Shown here: positions 24,993 to 32,969 of the stretch, one piece after another
How positions within the stretch are numbered: the stretch's first letter is position 1
Layout of the letters: each line of letters starts with the position of its first letter
Assembly (NCBI GenBank): GCA_018883125.1
Contig: VEQR01000015.1
Coordinates: 1 to 50,523 of the forward strand
Source of the DNA: Candidatus Kapaibacterium sp.
GTDB taxonomy: Bacteria > Bacteroidota > Ignavibacteria > Kapaibacteriales > Kapaibacteriaceae
DNA: 50,523 nt
Direction: 5' to 3'
Notes under the pieces: model-generated
Database searches by the model: none
The model's input: the letters and a program-made list of their open reading frames with translations, nothing else
What the model was told of the DNA's origin: nothing
Program-made: the position numbers and the translations under genes

Positions 24993-25012
24993 ACAACTCA
25001 AGGAGTCTTGAC

Positions 25013-25354
25013 ATGCCACGCAGTGTCAATAAAGTAGCGGCGCACCAGCGGAAGAAGAAATACTTCAAGCTCGCCAAGGGCTACTGGGGCGCACGGTCCA
25101 AAGTTTGGACAATTGCCAAGCACCACGTTGAGAAGGGTCTGCAGTATGCCTACCGCGACCGTCGCAACAAGAAGAGAACATTCCGCTCACTGTGGATCAT
25201 TCGTATCAATGCCGCCGCTCGCGCCAACGGTACAACGTACTCGCGGTTGATGCACGGCCTGAAGCTTAAGAACATCGGAATCAACCGGAAGGTCTTGGCA
25301 GACATTGCCATGAATCATCCTCAGGTGTTCACAACGCTGGTGAAGTCTCTCTAA
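25013..25354 (+). CDS. rplT: 50S ribosomal protein bL20
   Basis: A 113-residue ribosomal protein that binds 23S rRNA early in 50S assembly. The full-length match is clear: the N-terminus [19 protein letters not shown], then [36 protein letters not shown] and a C-terminal [12 protein letters not shown]. An AAGGAG ribosome-binding site lies a few bases upstream of the ATG. In several bacteria bL20 represses its own operon; the hairpin in front of this gene might be the site. A strong GC-rich hairpin 45 nt after its stop probably ends the transcript. Confidence 0.97.
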   Translation: MPRSVNKVAAHQRKKKYFKLAKGYWGARSKVWTIAKHHVEKGLQYAYRDRRNKKRTFRSLWIIRINAAARANGTTYSRLMHGLKLKNIGINRKVLADIAMNHPQVFTTLVKSL

Positions 25355-25402
25355 GAGCACAAACAGTTCGGGACGCTTACGTGCTCCCTATCACATCGAA
25401 AG

Positions 25403-25432
25403 CGGCGACGGCGAGACTCCTCGCTGTCGCCG
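25403..25432 (+). terminator. Hairpin ending the infC operon, just upstream of pheS
   Basis: CGGCGACGGCGAG (25403-25415) pairs with CTCGCTGTCGCCG (25420-25432), 13 bp with one G-U pair and a 4-nt ACTC loop, followed by TTGTCGTT. It probably terminates infC-rpmI-rplT. The T-run is weak, so read-through or attenuation into pheS is possible. Confidence 0.55.
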
Positions 25433-25446
25433 TTGTCGTTCATGAC

Positions 25447-25453
25447 TATTTTG
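25447..25453 (+). promoter_or_regulatory. Putative -7 element (TATTTTG) abutting the pheS start
   Basis: TATTTTG is one spacer base short of TAnnTTTG and lies 4 nt before the pheS ATG, the same layout as in front of the response-regulator gene (19653-19659). It would give a leaderless mRNA. Confidence 0.35.
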
Positions 25454-25457
25454 CACC

Positions 25458-26486
25458 ATGTCGCTCCAAGAAGAACTCCAACAACTGCGCCGAACAATCG
25501 ACGATGAATCTCGAACAATTGCATCGGCTCAGGACGCCGAAGCCTTCCGGCTGCGTCACCTTGTAAAGAAGGGTACCATACAGGCCTGCGTCGAACAACT
25601 TCGTTCAGTCCCTAAAGAGCAGAAGCCGCAGATTGGTAAGCTTCTCAATGAGGTCCGAACGCTGGCCGAATCGATTCACGCTAATGCCGTTGCAACGTAT
25701 GCTGCTGCCTCTGCCGTCAAGGCAATGGATGTTACGCTTGCCGGACGTGGAGTGCGTCCGGGGGCGATGCATCCGATTACGCAGACTGTTGATCGCCTGG
25801 TCGGGATCTTCGCATCAATGGGATTTGATGTGGCTGAAGGACCAGACATCGAGGATGATGCTCACAACTTTGAGTATCTGAATTTTGCGCCCGATCATCC
25901 GGCTCGGGACATGCAGGATACATTCTTCGTTGATGCAAGCGAGCGGTCCGACATTCTTCTTCGCACACATACCTCGTCCGTGCAGGTTCGAGTGATGCAG
26001 CAGATGAAGCCCCCTATCAGATGCATCATGCCTGGGCGCGTCTACCGCAATGAAGCCGTCAGCGCTCGTTCCCTTGCAGAGTTTCATCAGATCGAGGGAC
26101 TCTACATCGATAAGGGTGTAAGCATGGCCGATCTCAAGGGCACCATCATGGCCTTTGCACGGCGGTTCTATGACGAGAATGCCGAGTTTCGATTCCGCAC
26201 TTCATTCTTCCCATTCACCGAGCCAAGCTGCGAGGTCGATATGTCCTGCTTCCTGTGCAAGGGGCAGGGCTGCCGCATCTGCAAGCACTCCGGATGGTTG
26301 GAGATCTGCGGCGCTGGGATGGTTCATCCGAACGTTTTGCGTGCCTGCGGGATCGATCCGGACGAGTATTCTGGATTTGCCTTCGGATTTGGCGTTGAGC
26401 GCGTAGTGATGATGCTCACCGGGATTGACGATATCCGCATGCTCTACGAGAACGATGTCCGAATCATTGGGCAGTTTGCTCCATGA
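25458..26486 (+). CDS. pheS: Phenylalanyl-tRNA synthetase alpha subunit
   Basis: A 342-residue catalytic subunit charging tRNA-Phe, working as an alpha2-beta2 tetramer. The N-terminal coiled coil (about 1-90) binds tRNA. The class II core begins MHPITQTVDRLVGIFASMGF, with motif 2 in GRVYRNEAVSARSLAEFHQIEGL (quoted in outline) and motif 3 FGFGVERVVMML. A CxxC-x4-CxxC insert (Cys264, 267, 272, 275) looks like a zinc knuckle and is known in several pheS lineages. pheT is not adjacent, so the beta subunit is encoded elsewhere. The stop overlaps the next ATG (ATGA), coupling pheS to an ABC ATPase. Confidence 0.97.
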   Translation: MSLQEELQQLRRTIDDESRTIASAQDAEAFRLRHLVKKGTIQACVEQLRSVPKEQKPQIGKLLNEVRTLAESIHANAVATYAAASAVKAMDVTLAGRGVRPGAMHPITQTVDRLVGIFASMGFDVAEGPDIEDDAHNFEYLNFAPDHPARDMQDTFFVDASERSDILLRTHTSSVQVRVMQQMKPPIRCIMPGRVYRNEAVSARSLAEFHQIEGLYIDKGVSMADLKGTIMAFARRFYDENAEFRFRTSFFPFTEPSCEVDMSCFLCKGQGCRICKHSGWLEICGAGMVHPNVLRACGIDPDEYSGFAFGFGVERVVMMLTGIDDIRMLYENDVRIIGQFAP

Positions 26487-27166
26487 TCGTCCGTGCACGG
26501 GGTGTAACGAAGTCCTACCACGGAGCGGATGCCGCCCCAACCTCTGTTCTGAAGGGGGTGGACCTTACGGTTGACGCCGGCACGGTGATTTCTATCATGG
26601 GGCCAAGTGGGGCAGGGAAGAGTACACTACTGCATCTACTTGGTTCGCTCGACACGCCGGACGATGGATCGATCGAGATTCTGGTCGATGGTTCATTGGT
26701 CGACCTCAACAAGCTTACTGCAAGTGCACTTGCCCGCGTGCGATGCACTTCCATCGGCATCGTTCACCAGTTCCACCATCTCCTCCCCGAGTTTACGGCC
26801 ATCGAAAACGTTATGATGCCCGCCCGCATTGCCGGCAATAGCGTGCGTGAGTCCCGAGAACGAGCGCGCCTGATGCTTGAGAAGGTGGCACTGGGGCATC
26901 GTTGTGATCATCTGCCGGCCGAGCTTTCAGGGGGCGAGCAGCAGCGAGTGGCCGTAGCCCGCGCACTGATAAACTCACCAATGCTGGTTCTAGCTGATGA
27001 GCCGACGGGAAATCTTGACTCTGCAAATGCTCATCAGGTGAGTGACCTATTGATCGACTTGGTGCGACAGCAGCGGGCAGCCTGCATCATCGCAACGCAT
27101 AGTGCTGAGCTTGCTGCACGTGCTGACGTGCGGTTGGCAATGACCGATGGAATGGTTGTTGTATGA
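26483..27166 (+). CDS. LolD-like ABC transporter ATP-binding protein
   Basis: A 227-residue ABC ATPase of the LolD/MacB/FtsE group. Walker A is [11 protein letters not shown] (from residue 40), the signature is [15 protein letters not shown] and Walker [12 protein letters not shown]. The Q-loop region reads [20 protein letters not shown], very like LolD, the ATPase that powers lipoprotein release for transport to the outer membrane. No LolC/E-type permease is adjacent, so it either joins a permease encoded elsewhere or serves the small membrane protein that follows. The ATG overlaps the pheS stop, and its stop overlaps the next ATG. Confidence 0.85.
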   Translation: MIVRARGVTKSYHGADAAPTSVLKGVDLTVDAGTVISIMGPSGAGKSTLLHLLGSLDTPDDGSIEILVDGSLVDLNKLTASALARVRCTSIGIVHQFHHLLPEFTAIENVMMPARIAGNSVRESRERARLMLEKVALGHRCDHLPAELSGGEQQRVAVARALINSPMLVLADEPTGNLDSANAHQVSDLLIDLVRQQRAACIIATHSAELAARADVRLAMTDGMVVV

Positions 27167-27528
27167 TGAGTACCCGTCATATCAGTACACTTTTGGTCTT
27201 ATATGGTGTGTTTCTTCTGGTGAGCGGTGCTCTCGGGTACTACCTCACGCGTGAGCACAGCTCGTCTGCCGTGTTTAACGGCAGTTTATTCGGAGCTCTG
27301 CTCATCATGCTCGGTGTGCTTCACCGGATGGGACGTATGTGGACTCTGCCGGCGAGTATCTCGGCGACGGTGATCTTCTCGCTAACGTTTCTTTGGCGAG
27401 GTGTGCTACAATGGTCCCACGTTGTCGGTGGTGAGCCCGACAGGCTCGGCATTGCTGTGCTGCTGAGCACAATGGCACTGGTCAGCACGGCAACGTCAGT
27501 TGCACTGCTGCGATCATATCGTCATTGA
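27163..27528 (+). CDS. Small four-helix membrane protein (possibly TMEM14-like)
   Basis: A 121-residue protein with about four transmembrane helices: residues ~6-27, ~37-55, ~61-80 and ~98-117. A Gly-rich stretch GALGYYLTREHSSSAVFNGS recalls the TMEM14/UPF0136 family, but the match is only suggestive. It starts with ATGATG overlapping the LolD-like stop, so co-expression is near certain. It is too small and lacks the large periplasmic domain to be a LolC/E permease. The 3' end overlaps the rimO stop on the opposite strand by 7 nt. Confidence 0.65.
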   Translation: MMSTRHISTLLVLYGVFLLVSGALGYYLTREHSSSAVFNGSLFGALLIMLGVLHRMGRMWTLPASISATVIFSLTFLWRGVLQWSHVVGGEPDRLGIAVLLSTMALVSTATSVALLRSYRH

Positions 27529-28805
27529 CCGAGGGCTGTGCCGAAAAGGTCGAACTCGGCAGCATCCTCAATCTCAACGGTAACGAAGTCGCCAACCGCA
27601 AGAGGCACGTCAGATCGAACGTATACCTCATTGTCAACTTCGGGAGCATCGGCTTCGCTGCGTCCCCGCCATTCACCCGAGACCTCCTCTTCAATGAGCA
27701 CGCGCAGAGTCTTTCCGATGCGCATCTGGTTCGCATCGTACGAGATCTGTCGCTGCGCTTCCATGATCCGGGCGCGCCGCTGCTCTTTTACCTCTGTTGG
27801 AATGGGATCACCAAGGATGTAGGCATAGGTGTCATCTTCCTGCGAATAGGTGAATACGCCAAGACGCTGGAATCGCTGCTGCGTGATAAACTCCTCGAGT
27901 TCATCAACGTCAGCCTCTGTCTCTGAAGGATAGCCAACGATAAAGGTACTCCGCAGGACAATGTCCGGCACAGTCTGACGGATCTCATCGAGAAGTTCTT
28001 CCGTCGTCCGCCGCGTGATGCCCCGTCTCATGTTCTTCAGCACTTGCGTTGAAGCATGCTGCAACGGCATATCGAGGTAGGTGCAGATGTTGGGCGTGTC
28101 TCGGATCACCGTGAGCACATCCTTCGGGAAGTGCGACGGATACGCATACATGCATCGAATCCATTCGGCACCACTTTCGCCCGCAAGACGCTCAAGCAAT
28201 GTGGCGAGTGACCGCTTTCCATCGATATCCATGCCGTAGTAGGTCAGATCCTGCGCTACCAGAACCAGCTCCTTAGCCCCTTGGGCAACAAGAGAGCGAG
28301 CACTTGTGAGCAGTGTGTCCGGATCAATGCTGCGGTGCGTCCCACGCATCACCGGAATTGCGCAGAACGAGCATGGATGGTCGCACCCTTCGGAGATCTT
28401 CAGGTAGGCATACGGTACGGGGCTTGTTAGGATCCGCTCGCCAAGCAGGGTGTACTTGAGATCCGGAGAGATCGCCTTGATGATCTTCTCATAGGCCTCG
28501 GTGCCGAAGAAGTGGTCCACTTCGGGGATCTCCCGTCGCAGATCGTCGCCGTAGCGTTCGCTGAGGCATCCAGCTACTACAAGCTGTTTGAGCTTGCCGC
28601 TACTGCGAAGTTTGGCGGCCTCAAGGATAGCGTTGACGCTTTCCTCCTTGGCTTGGTCGATGAATCCGCAGGTATTGATCACCAGCGTATCGGCATCGTC
28701 AACATCAGCGGCTAGTTCAAGGGAATTGGCCTTCAGGTGTCCGGCCAATGTTTCGCTGTCGACGGTATTCTTACTGCATCCCAGCGTCAGGATGTGAACC
28801 TTCAT
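27522..28805 (-). CDS. rimO: Ribosomal protein uS12 methylthiotransferase
   Basis: A 427-residue radical-SAM enzyme adding a methylthio group to the conserved Asp of ribosomal protein uS12. The N-terminal UPF0004 domain binds one [4Fe-4S] cluster through Cys10, Cys46 and Cys80. The radical-SAM cluster is bound by Cys141, Cys145 and Cys148 (CDHPCSFC). RimO-type features are LGCSKNTVDSE and VAQDLTYYGMDIDG, which separate it from the tRNA enzyme MiaB. A C-terminal TRAM domain follows (about 365-427). The ATG overlaps the coaD stop (ATGA). Last gene of the long minus-strand run. Confidence 0.95.
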   Translation of the reverse strand: MKVHILTLGCSKNTVDSETLAGHLKANSLELAADVDDADTLVINTCGFIDQAKEESVNAILEAAKLRSSGKLKQLVVAGCLSERYGDDLRREIPEVDHFFGTEAYEKIIKAISPDLKYTLLGERILTSPVPYAYLKISEGCDHPCSFCAIPVMRGTHRSIDPDTLLTSARSLVAQGAKELVLVAQDLTYYGMDIDGKRSLATLLERLAGESGAEWIRCMYAYPSHFPKDVLTVIRDTPNICTYLDMPLQHASTQVLKNMRRGITRRTTEELLDEIRQTVPDIVLRSTFIVGYPSETEADVDELEEFITQQRFQRLGVFTYSQEDDTYAYILGDPIPTEVKEQRRARIMEAQRQISYDANQMRIGKTLRVLIEEEVSGEWRGRSEADAPEVDNEVYVRSDVPLAVGDFVTVEIEDAAEFDLFGTALGQ

Positions 28806-29281
28806 GCAAACTTCTCTTTCAGGCGCTCGGCAACGATCGGCGGAACGAACTCTACGAGTTCACGATGATACCGGCCAAGTTCGCGGATGATACTTGAGTT
28901 GAGGTACGTATACTTTTCGTGTGGCATCAGGAAGATCGTGCTCACATTCGGTTGCAGTTTCCTGTTCATCAGGGCGATCTGAAACTCATACTCGAAATCA
29001 GTCACAGCCCGCAAGCCCCGTACGATAACGATGGCTTTCGATTGCTCCGCATAGTCCACAACGAGGCCTGAGTGGAGGGTTACCTCGACGTTTGAGAGGT
29101 GACGCAGCGATTCAACAGCCATCTCCAGGCGCTCACCCTCGTCGAAAAGGGGCGTCTTCTTACTGTTCCGGGCAATGACCACTGTTACGCGATCAAACAT
29201 CTGGGCAGCACGTTCGATAACATCGACGTGTCCCATGGTGATCGGATCGAACGACCCCGGATAAATGGCGTGCTTGCTCAT
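28802..29281 (-). CDS. coaD: Phosphopantetheine adenylyltransferase
   Basis: A 159-residue nucleotidyltransferase making dephospho-CoA from 4'-phosphopantetheine and ATP. The T/HxGH motif is TMGH (15-18) after AIYPGSFDP. VRGLRAVTDFEYEFQIALMN and a C-terminal ...LNSSIIRELGRY segment match the ISSTxVRE region. The start is ATG 29281; an ATG at 29290 would add three residues not found in the family. It follows rsmD by 11 nt, the usual rsmD-coaD order in many bacteria. TAAGTTTG immediately upstream includes the rsmD stop codon and may be chance. Confidence 0.96.
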   Translation of the reverse strand: MSKHAIYPGSFDPITMGHVDVIERAAQMFDRVTVVIARNSKKTPLFDEGERLEMAVESLRHLSNVEVTLHSGLVVDYAEQSKAIVIVRGLRAVTDFEYEFQIALMNRKLQPNVSTIFLMPHEKYTYLNSSIIRELGRYHRELVEFVPPIVAERLKEKFA

Positions 29282-29292
29282 GGCCTGCAAAC

Positions 29293-29853
29293 TTACGCCA
29301 CGGGCCCGACACGCTGGAAGATATCAACCACGCAAGCGCCCCCTGAACCATGCCACACCGCGCGGAAGCGCTCTGTGGGCACAACGTATTCCTGGTCACC
29401 ATGCTCGAGTACTACGAGCGCATCGTCCGAGAGAAGTGGTGATTCTTCGAGGATACCAAGAATGCTGTTGCAGTGTCGCAGTGCGTATGGGGGATCGGCA
29501 AACAGAAGCTGAATACCATCGACGGTTGCATTGCGCAGATAGGCAAGGCAATCAGTGCGGACGATCTGCACGCGCTCGCTGACGCCCAGATCCATAGCTA
29601 CAGCTCGCAGGTGACGGCAGATCTGCACGGACGAATCGACCATGATGGTTGATTGTGCGCCACGGCTCAGTGCCTCCCAGCTGAGGATACCGCTTCCGGC
29701 ATACAGGTCAAGAACGCGGGCCGTTTGAAGGGTCAGGTTTCCCTCGAGAACGTCAAAAATCGACTCGCGAATGCGGTCCATTGTGGGACGTGTAGCGTCT
29801 CCCGGGGGGGAGGGGATTACCGTGCGCTTCAGCTCGCCGCCGATGATTCGCAT
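29293..29853 (-). CDS. rsmD: 16S rRNA (guanine966-N2)-methyltransferase
   Basis: A 186-residue SAM-dependent methyltransferase modifying m2G966 of 16S rRNA. It shows the family start MRIIGGELKR followed by TRPTMDRIRESIFDVL. The SAM-binding loop is DLYAGSGILSWEALSRGA (49-66) and the catalytic motif DPPY is at 120-123. Length is normal. It begins 3 nt after the stop of the upstream unrecognised gene, and coaD follows. Confidence 0.95.
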   Translation of the reverse strand: MRIIGGELKRTVIPSPPGDATRPTMDRIRESIFDVLEGNLTLQTARVLDLYAGSGILSWEALSRGAQSTIMVDSSVQICRHLRAVAMDLGVSERVQIVRTDCLAYLRNATVDGIQLLFADPPYALRHCNSILGILEESPLLSDDALVVLEHGDQEYVVPTERFRAVWHGSGGACVVDIFQRVGPVA

Positions 29854-29856
29854 TGG

Positions 29857-30678
29857 TCAGAAGGGCGTCTCGACAAGCACATTGGCCATGATCGGCGCAA
29901 CGACGTGAGCGCGGGCGATGATGCGGCCAGATGTTGCGGCATCAAGTGTTGATGTTACCAGACGAAACGGCTGAAATCGGGCGGCTTTTACACCGGCCTG
30001 CTTCAGCGTTGTTTTTGCGGCATCGGCCATGGCCGCCGTTAGGTGGTCGCCGAACAGGAGAACATGACTCACCGCCAGTGCAAACCGTTGACGCAATAGC
30101 GCCAGTTCGCCAAGCACGGAAGCTTCGATCGTGAGATCCGAGGAAGCCGGCTGCACCCCAACGAAAAGGGGCTCATGGTTCTCACCAATGACCGCTGTGA
30201 TGAGCCGATCACCTCGGCGTCCATGAATCATCCATGTATGGGGCTGGGCGGGTGTGCTGGCAAGGGCCACGTCGATATCTGCGCGGACGTCAGAGACCAC
30301 CCGGCAGTGCTGACCGAAGATTGAACGGATCGCCTGCACGGACTGCGCATCCACACATACGATCGAGGTCCACTGGGAATCCTGTGACGTTGCAATACGG
30401 CATTCAACATCTACCACCGGAGCTCGGTCACCATGCAGACCGCAGATCTGCTCAAGCTCAAACTCCAGCCGGGCCCCCTGCTCATCATTGGAAGATGTCG
30501 GATAGCCGTGAACGAACCAGGAGTCCGCGGCAACAACAACTGCATCAATGGGCTCCAGCTCCTGCAGTGACGCAGACGGCTCAAGCTCGCAGTAGTCGGT
30601 TAGGCATGGACGTTCGCCATCAAGTGACCACGTTGCCAGAAGAGTCCGCTTGGGATGAAGATAGAGAGTTCGGGGCAT
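29857..30678 (-). CDS. Unrecognised protein, possibly actin-fold (DUF3822-like)
   Basis: A 273-residue cytoplasmic protein without signal peptide or transmembrane helix. I do not recognise it with certainty. In the Bacteroidota a DUF3822-type protein of this size commonly lies next to rsmD and coaD, and the alternation of beta-rich segments (LYLHPKRTLLATWSLDGE, AVVVAADSWFVHGY, THTWMIHGRRGDRLITAVIG in outline) would fit such an actin-like, PilM/GspL-related fold. No catalytic motif is obvious. The ATG at 30678 is preferred over one at 30702, which overlaps the preceding gene and adds MCRKFTAL. The call rests on gene context. Confidence 0.5.
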   Translation of the reverse strand: MPRTLYLHPKRTLLATWSLDGERPCLTDYCELEPSASLQELEPIDAVVVAADSWFVHGYPTSSNDEQGARLEFELEQICGLHGDRAPVVDVECRIATSQDSQWTSIVCVDAQSVQAIRSIFGQHCRVVSDVRADIDVALASTPAQPHTWMIHGRRGDRLITAVIGENHEPLFVGVQPASSDLTIEASVLGELALLRQRFALAVSHVLLFGDHLTAAMADAAKTTLKQAGVKAARFQPFRLVTSTLDAATSGRIIARAHVVAPIMANVLVETPF

Positions 30679-30691
30679 GAGTGCCGTGAAT

Positions 30692-31195
30692 TTACGGCAC
30701 ACTGATATACGGGCGAATCTTCTCGAGCGTCTTCTCGCCGATTCCCTTCACGTCCAACAGGTCCTCGGCGGAGGTGAACGCCCGAACGCGGCGCCGATCT
30801 ATGATCCGTTGCGCCATGGCGGGACCGATGCCAGGAATGAGCTCCAGCTCCCGTGAGGAGGCCTTGTTGACGTTAATCGGAGTTCGGGGAAGGGGCTTGC
30901 CGGAGGACGATCCACCGGGCGTTGATGCTCGATTCGAGCTCGGTTCACTCATTACCGTGGGGGTGGAATCCATGCGGCCACGAACCATCTCGTGCTGCTC
31001 TTGTTCCCGACGGGCGAGAGTATCAATCAGAGATGCGATAGCTTCATGATCATGCAGCTCCGTGCTACCGATCAAAGGGGCTATGTACTGACCAATCGAT
31101 CCAAGAACGATCAGAGCCGTAAAGAGGCCAACGAACGAAGCTTCGCTTCGAGTCACATGCAGGTGTGACTGTAGAGTGTTCAAGAGATGTCGCAT
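30692..31195 (-). CDS. Membrane-anchored helix-hairpin-helix protein (ComEA-like)
   Basis: A 167-residue protein. A short cytoplasmic N-terminus is followed by one transmembrane helix (about 21-43, FVGLFTALIVLGSIGQYIA), a Ser/Pro/Gly-rich linker and a C-terminal double helix-hairpin-helix domain (107-167). That domain contains INVNKASSRELELIPGIG and GIGEKTLEKIRPYI. This layout is that of ComEA, the periplasmic DNA receptor used in natural transformation, though HhH proteins of this size also have unknown roles. No other competence gene is in the window. It follows dnaJ by 26 nt. Confidence 0.82.
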   Translation of the reverse strand: MRHLLNTLQSHLHVTRSEASFVGLFTALIVLGSIGQYIAPLIGSTELHDHEAIASLIDTLARREQEQHEMVRGRMDSTPTVMSEPSSNRASTPGGSSSGKPLPRTPINVNKASSRELELIPGIGPAMAQRIIDRRRVRAFTSAEDLLDVKGIGEKTLEKIRPYISVP

Positions 31196-31221
31196 CCGGT
31201 ACCTTTCCGGAGGCGGACGAT

Positions 31222-32367
31222 CTACGAGAACGCCTCCTTGACTTTTGAGAAGAAGCCCGACGATGTTCGCTGATCAGGGGGCGTGAAGTTCTTTGCGTTA
31301 CGAAGCGACTCCATCACCTTCCGTTCATCTGAGGTCAGCTTTGTCGGAATGTGAACGTTGATTTCAATCAGCTGGTCACCGCGTCCTCGGCTGTTCAGGT
31401 GCGGGATGCCCTTACTTTTCAGGCGAAGCGTCGAGCCCGGCTGAGTTCCGGGTTCAACATCAAGCTCTGCTTCTCCTTCAAGCGTTGGAACAGTTACCGT
31501 CCCTCCGAGTGAGGCCGTCGGCACGTCTATGGTCATGTGCATTATCACGTCATCTTCGTGACGCTCAAAGAGCTCATGCTCGATTTCTTCCATCACCACG
31601 ATGGCATCGCCGGCTTCGCCGCCACGACGTCCTGCGTGCCCCTTGCCAGTGACGGACAGATAATTCCCCGTGCGAACACCCGCAGGAATCGTGACCTTCA
31701 CCGATGATTCACCTTCAATGCGGCCTTCACCTTCGCAGCTCTTGCATCTGTCGCGCAGGATCTCACCGCTGCCGCTGCACTGGGCGCATGGAGCAATGTT
31801 GATGAACTGCCCGAAGACGCTGCGGGAAACCTGCCGCACTTCACCCGTGCCCGAGCAGGCCGTGCACGTTGCATATCCGCTATCGGAGCCGGCTCCGCTG
31901 CCGGAACAGGTCGAACAAGTGCGGTAGTGCCGGATCTTGATCGTCTTGTCCACGCCCGTGGCGATCTCTTCCAGCGTCAACCCCAGACGCACCCGCAGGT
32001 CAGCACCCGGCTCTTTACGTGAGCGGGGGCCACGCGAACGCTGACCGCCACCGAACATGTCGCCAAACATGGACTGACCGAAGATGTCTCCGAAAGCGCT
32101 GAAGATATCGTTGACATTGGTGTAGTTCCCATAGGACTGGCCACCGAGTCCTGCCTCGCCATACTGATCGTACCGGGCGCGCTTGTTCGGGTCACTCAGC
32201 ACATCATAGGCCTGAGCTGCTTCCTTGAACAGGGTCTCGGCATTGGCATCGTCCGGATTCCGATCCGGATGATACTTCATGGCAAGTTTCCGATAGGCGG
32301 ATTTGATCTCGTCGGCCGTGGCAGACTTGGAAACGCCGAGAACCTCATAGTAGTCGCGCTGTGCCAT
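31222..32367 (-). CDS. dnaJ: Chaperone protein DnaJ
   Basis: A 381-residue type I J-protein stimulating the ATPase of DnaK. The J-domain (1-68) has the HPD motif at 33-35 (YHPDRNPDD). A Gly/Phe-rich region (about 75-115) contains [11 protein letters not shown]. The zinc domain has four CxxCxGxG repeats ([32 protein letters not shown]). A C-terminal substrate-binding region follows. The start overlaps the grpE stop by one base (TGATG). dnaK is not in the window. Confidence 0.97.
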   Translation of the reverse strand: MAQRDYYEVLGVSKSATADEIKSAYRKLAMKYHPDRNPDDANAETLFKEAAQAYDVLSDPNKRARYDQYGEAGLGGQSYGNYTNVNDIFSAFGDIFGQSMFGDMFGGGQRSRGPRSRKEPGADLRVRLGLTLEEIATGVDKTIKIRHYRTCSTCSGSGAGSDSGYATCTACSGTGEVRQVSRSVFGQFINIAPCAQCSGSGEILRDRCKSCEGEGRIEGESSVKVTIPAGVRTGNYLSVTGKGHAGRRGGEAGDAIVVMEEIEHELFERHEDDVIMHMTIDVPTASLGGTVTVPTLEGEAELDVEPGTQPGSTLRLKSKGIPHLNSRGRGDQLIEINVHIPTKLTSDERKVMESLRNAKNFTPPDQRTSSGFFSKVKEAFS

Positions 32368-32900
32368 CAGGAACCTGACTCCGTATGGGCAGGAAGTCCT
32401 GCCGAGGTGATGACCTTTGCGTGACGCAGCACGCGGTCGTGAAGCTGATACCCTCGCATGACCGGTGCAACGATATGTCCCTCTGGATGCTCCTCGGAAG
32501 GGGCATGCATCAGCGACTCATGGAACTCAACATTGAAGGGCTGCCCGGGTTCTGCCTCAACAACCTTTACACCGGCCTCATCAAAAATCTGACAGGCCTT
32601 GGCATAGATCATCTCGATTCCTGTACGAAGCGCTTGGGAATCGCTAGTTGTTGCGGCCGCTTCTACTGCAGCATGAAGGTCATCAAGCACTGGCAGCATC
32701 TTTGTGATGATGTGCTCTGATGCACGAAGGTGAAGCTCTTGCTTTTCCAGTGTCGTGCGTCGACGCATGTTCTCGAGATCAGCAAGGCGGCGTGCTGCAA
32801 GGTCTTTCCACTCTTCTGATTCTCGCTGCGCACGCTCAAGATCGGATTCGATCTCGTGTGGCGCCTGCGGGTTGGTGTCGTCGATGTCGTGTGATGTCAT
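32367..32900 (-). CDS. grpE: Nucleotide exchange factor GrpE
   Basis: A 177-residue cochaperone that exchanges ADP for ATP on DnaK. A long N-terminal coiled coil (about 18-75, [21 protein letters not shown] then [11 protein letters not shown] in outline) leads to the conserved C-terminal beta-domain with [21 protein letters not shown] and [18 protein letters not shown] (outline). The ATG at 32900 was chosen; a TTG four codons upstream is possible but unnecessary. Between hrcA and dnaJ, as in many heat-shock operons. Confidence 0.95.
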   Translation of the reverse strand: MTSHDIDDTNPQAPHEIESDLERAQRESEEWKDLAARRLADLENMRRRTTLEKQELHLRASEHIITKMLPVLDDLHAAVEAAATTSDSQALRTGIEMIYAKACQIFDEAGVKVVEAEPGQPFNVEFHESLMHAPSEEHPEGHIVAPVMRGYQLHDRVLRHAKVITSAGLPAHTESGS

Positions 32901-32969
32901 ATGTGGGTACAACTATCCGATGTGAGACGTGGTTAGAACGGTCAGGTGCGCATGACGAATTCGTCGTCG

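Noticed and set aside
25381-25566. Leader peptide for pheS attenuation
   Set aside because: The 61-codon frame has no run of Phe codons and overlaps pheS; only the hairpin before it is kept as a terminator.
29288-29295. TAAGTTTG as a promoter of coaD
   Set aside because: It fits the -7 consensus but contains the rsmD stop codon and lies in an 11-nt intra-operon gap; chance is as likely.
32901-32969. CIRCE operator upstream of grpE
   Set aside because: I looked for TTAGCACTC and its inverted partner in this gap and found neither.
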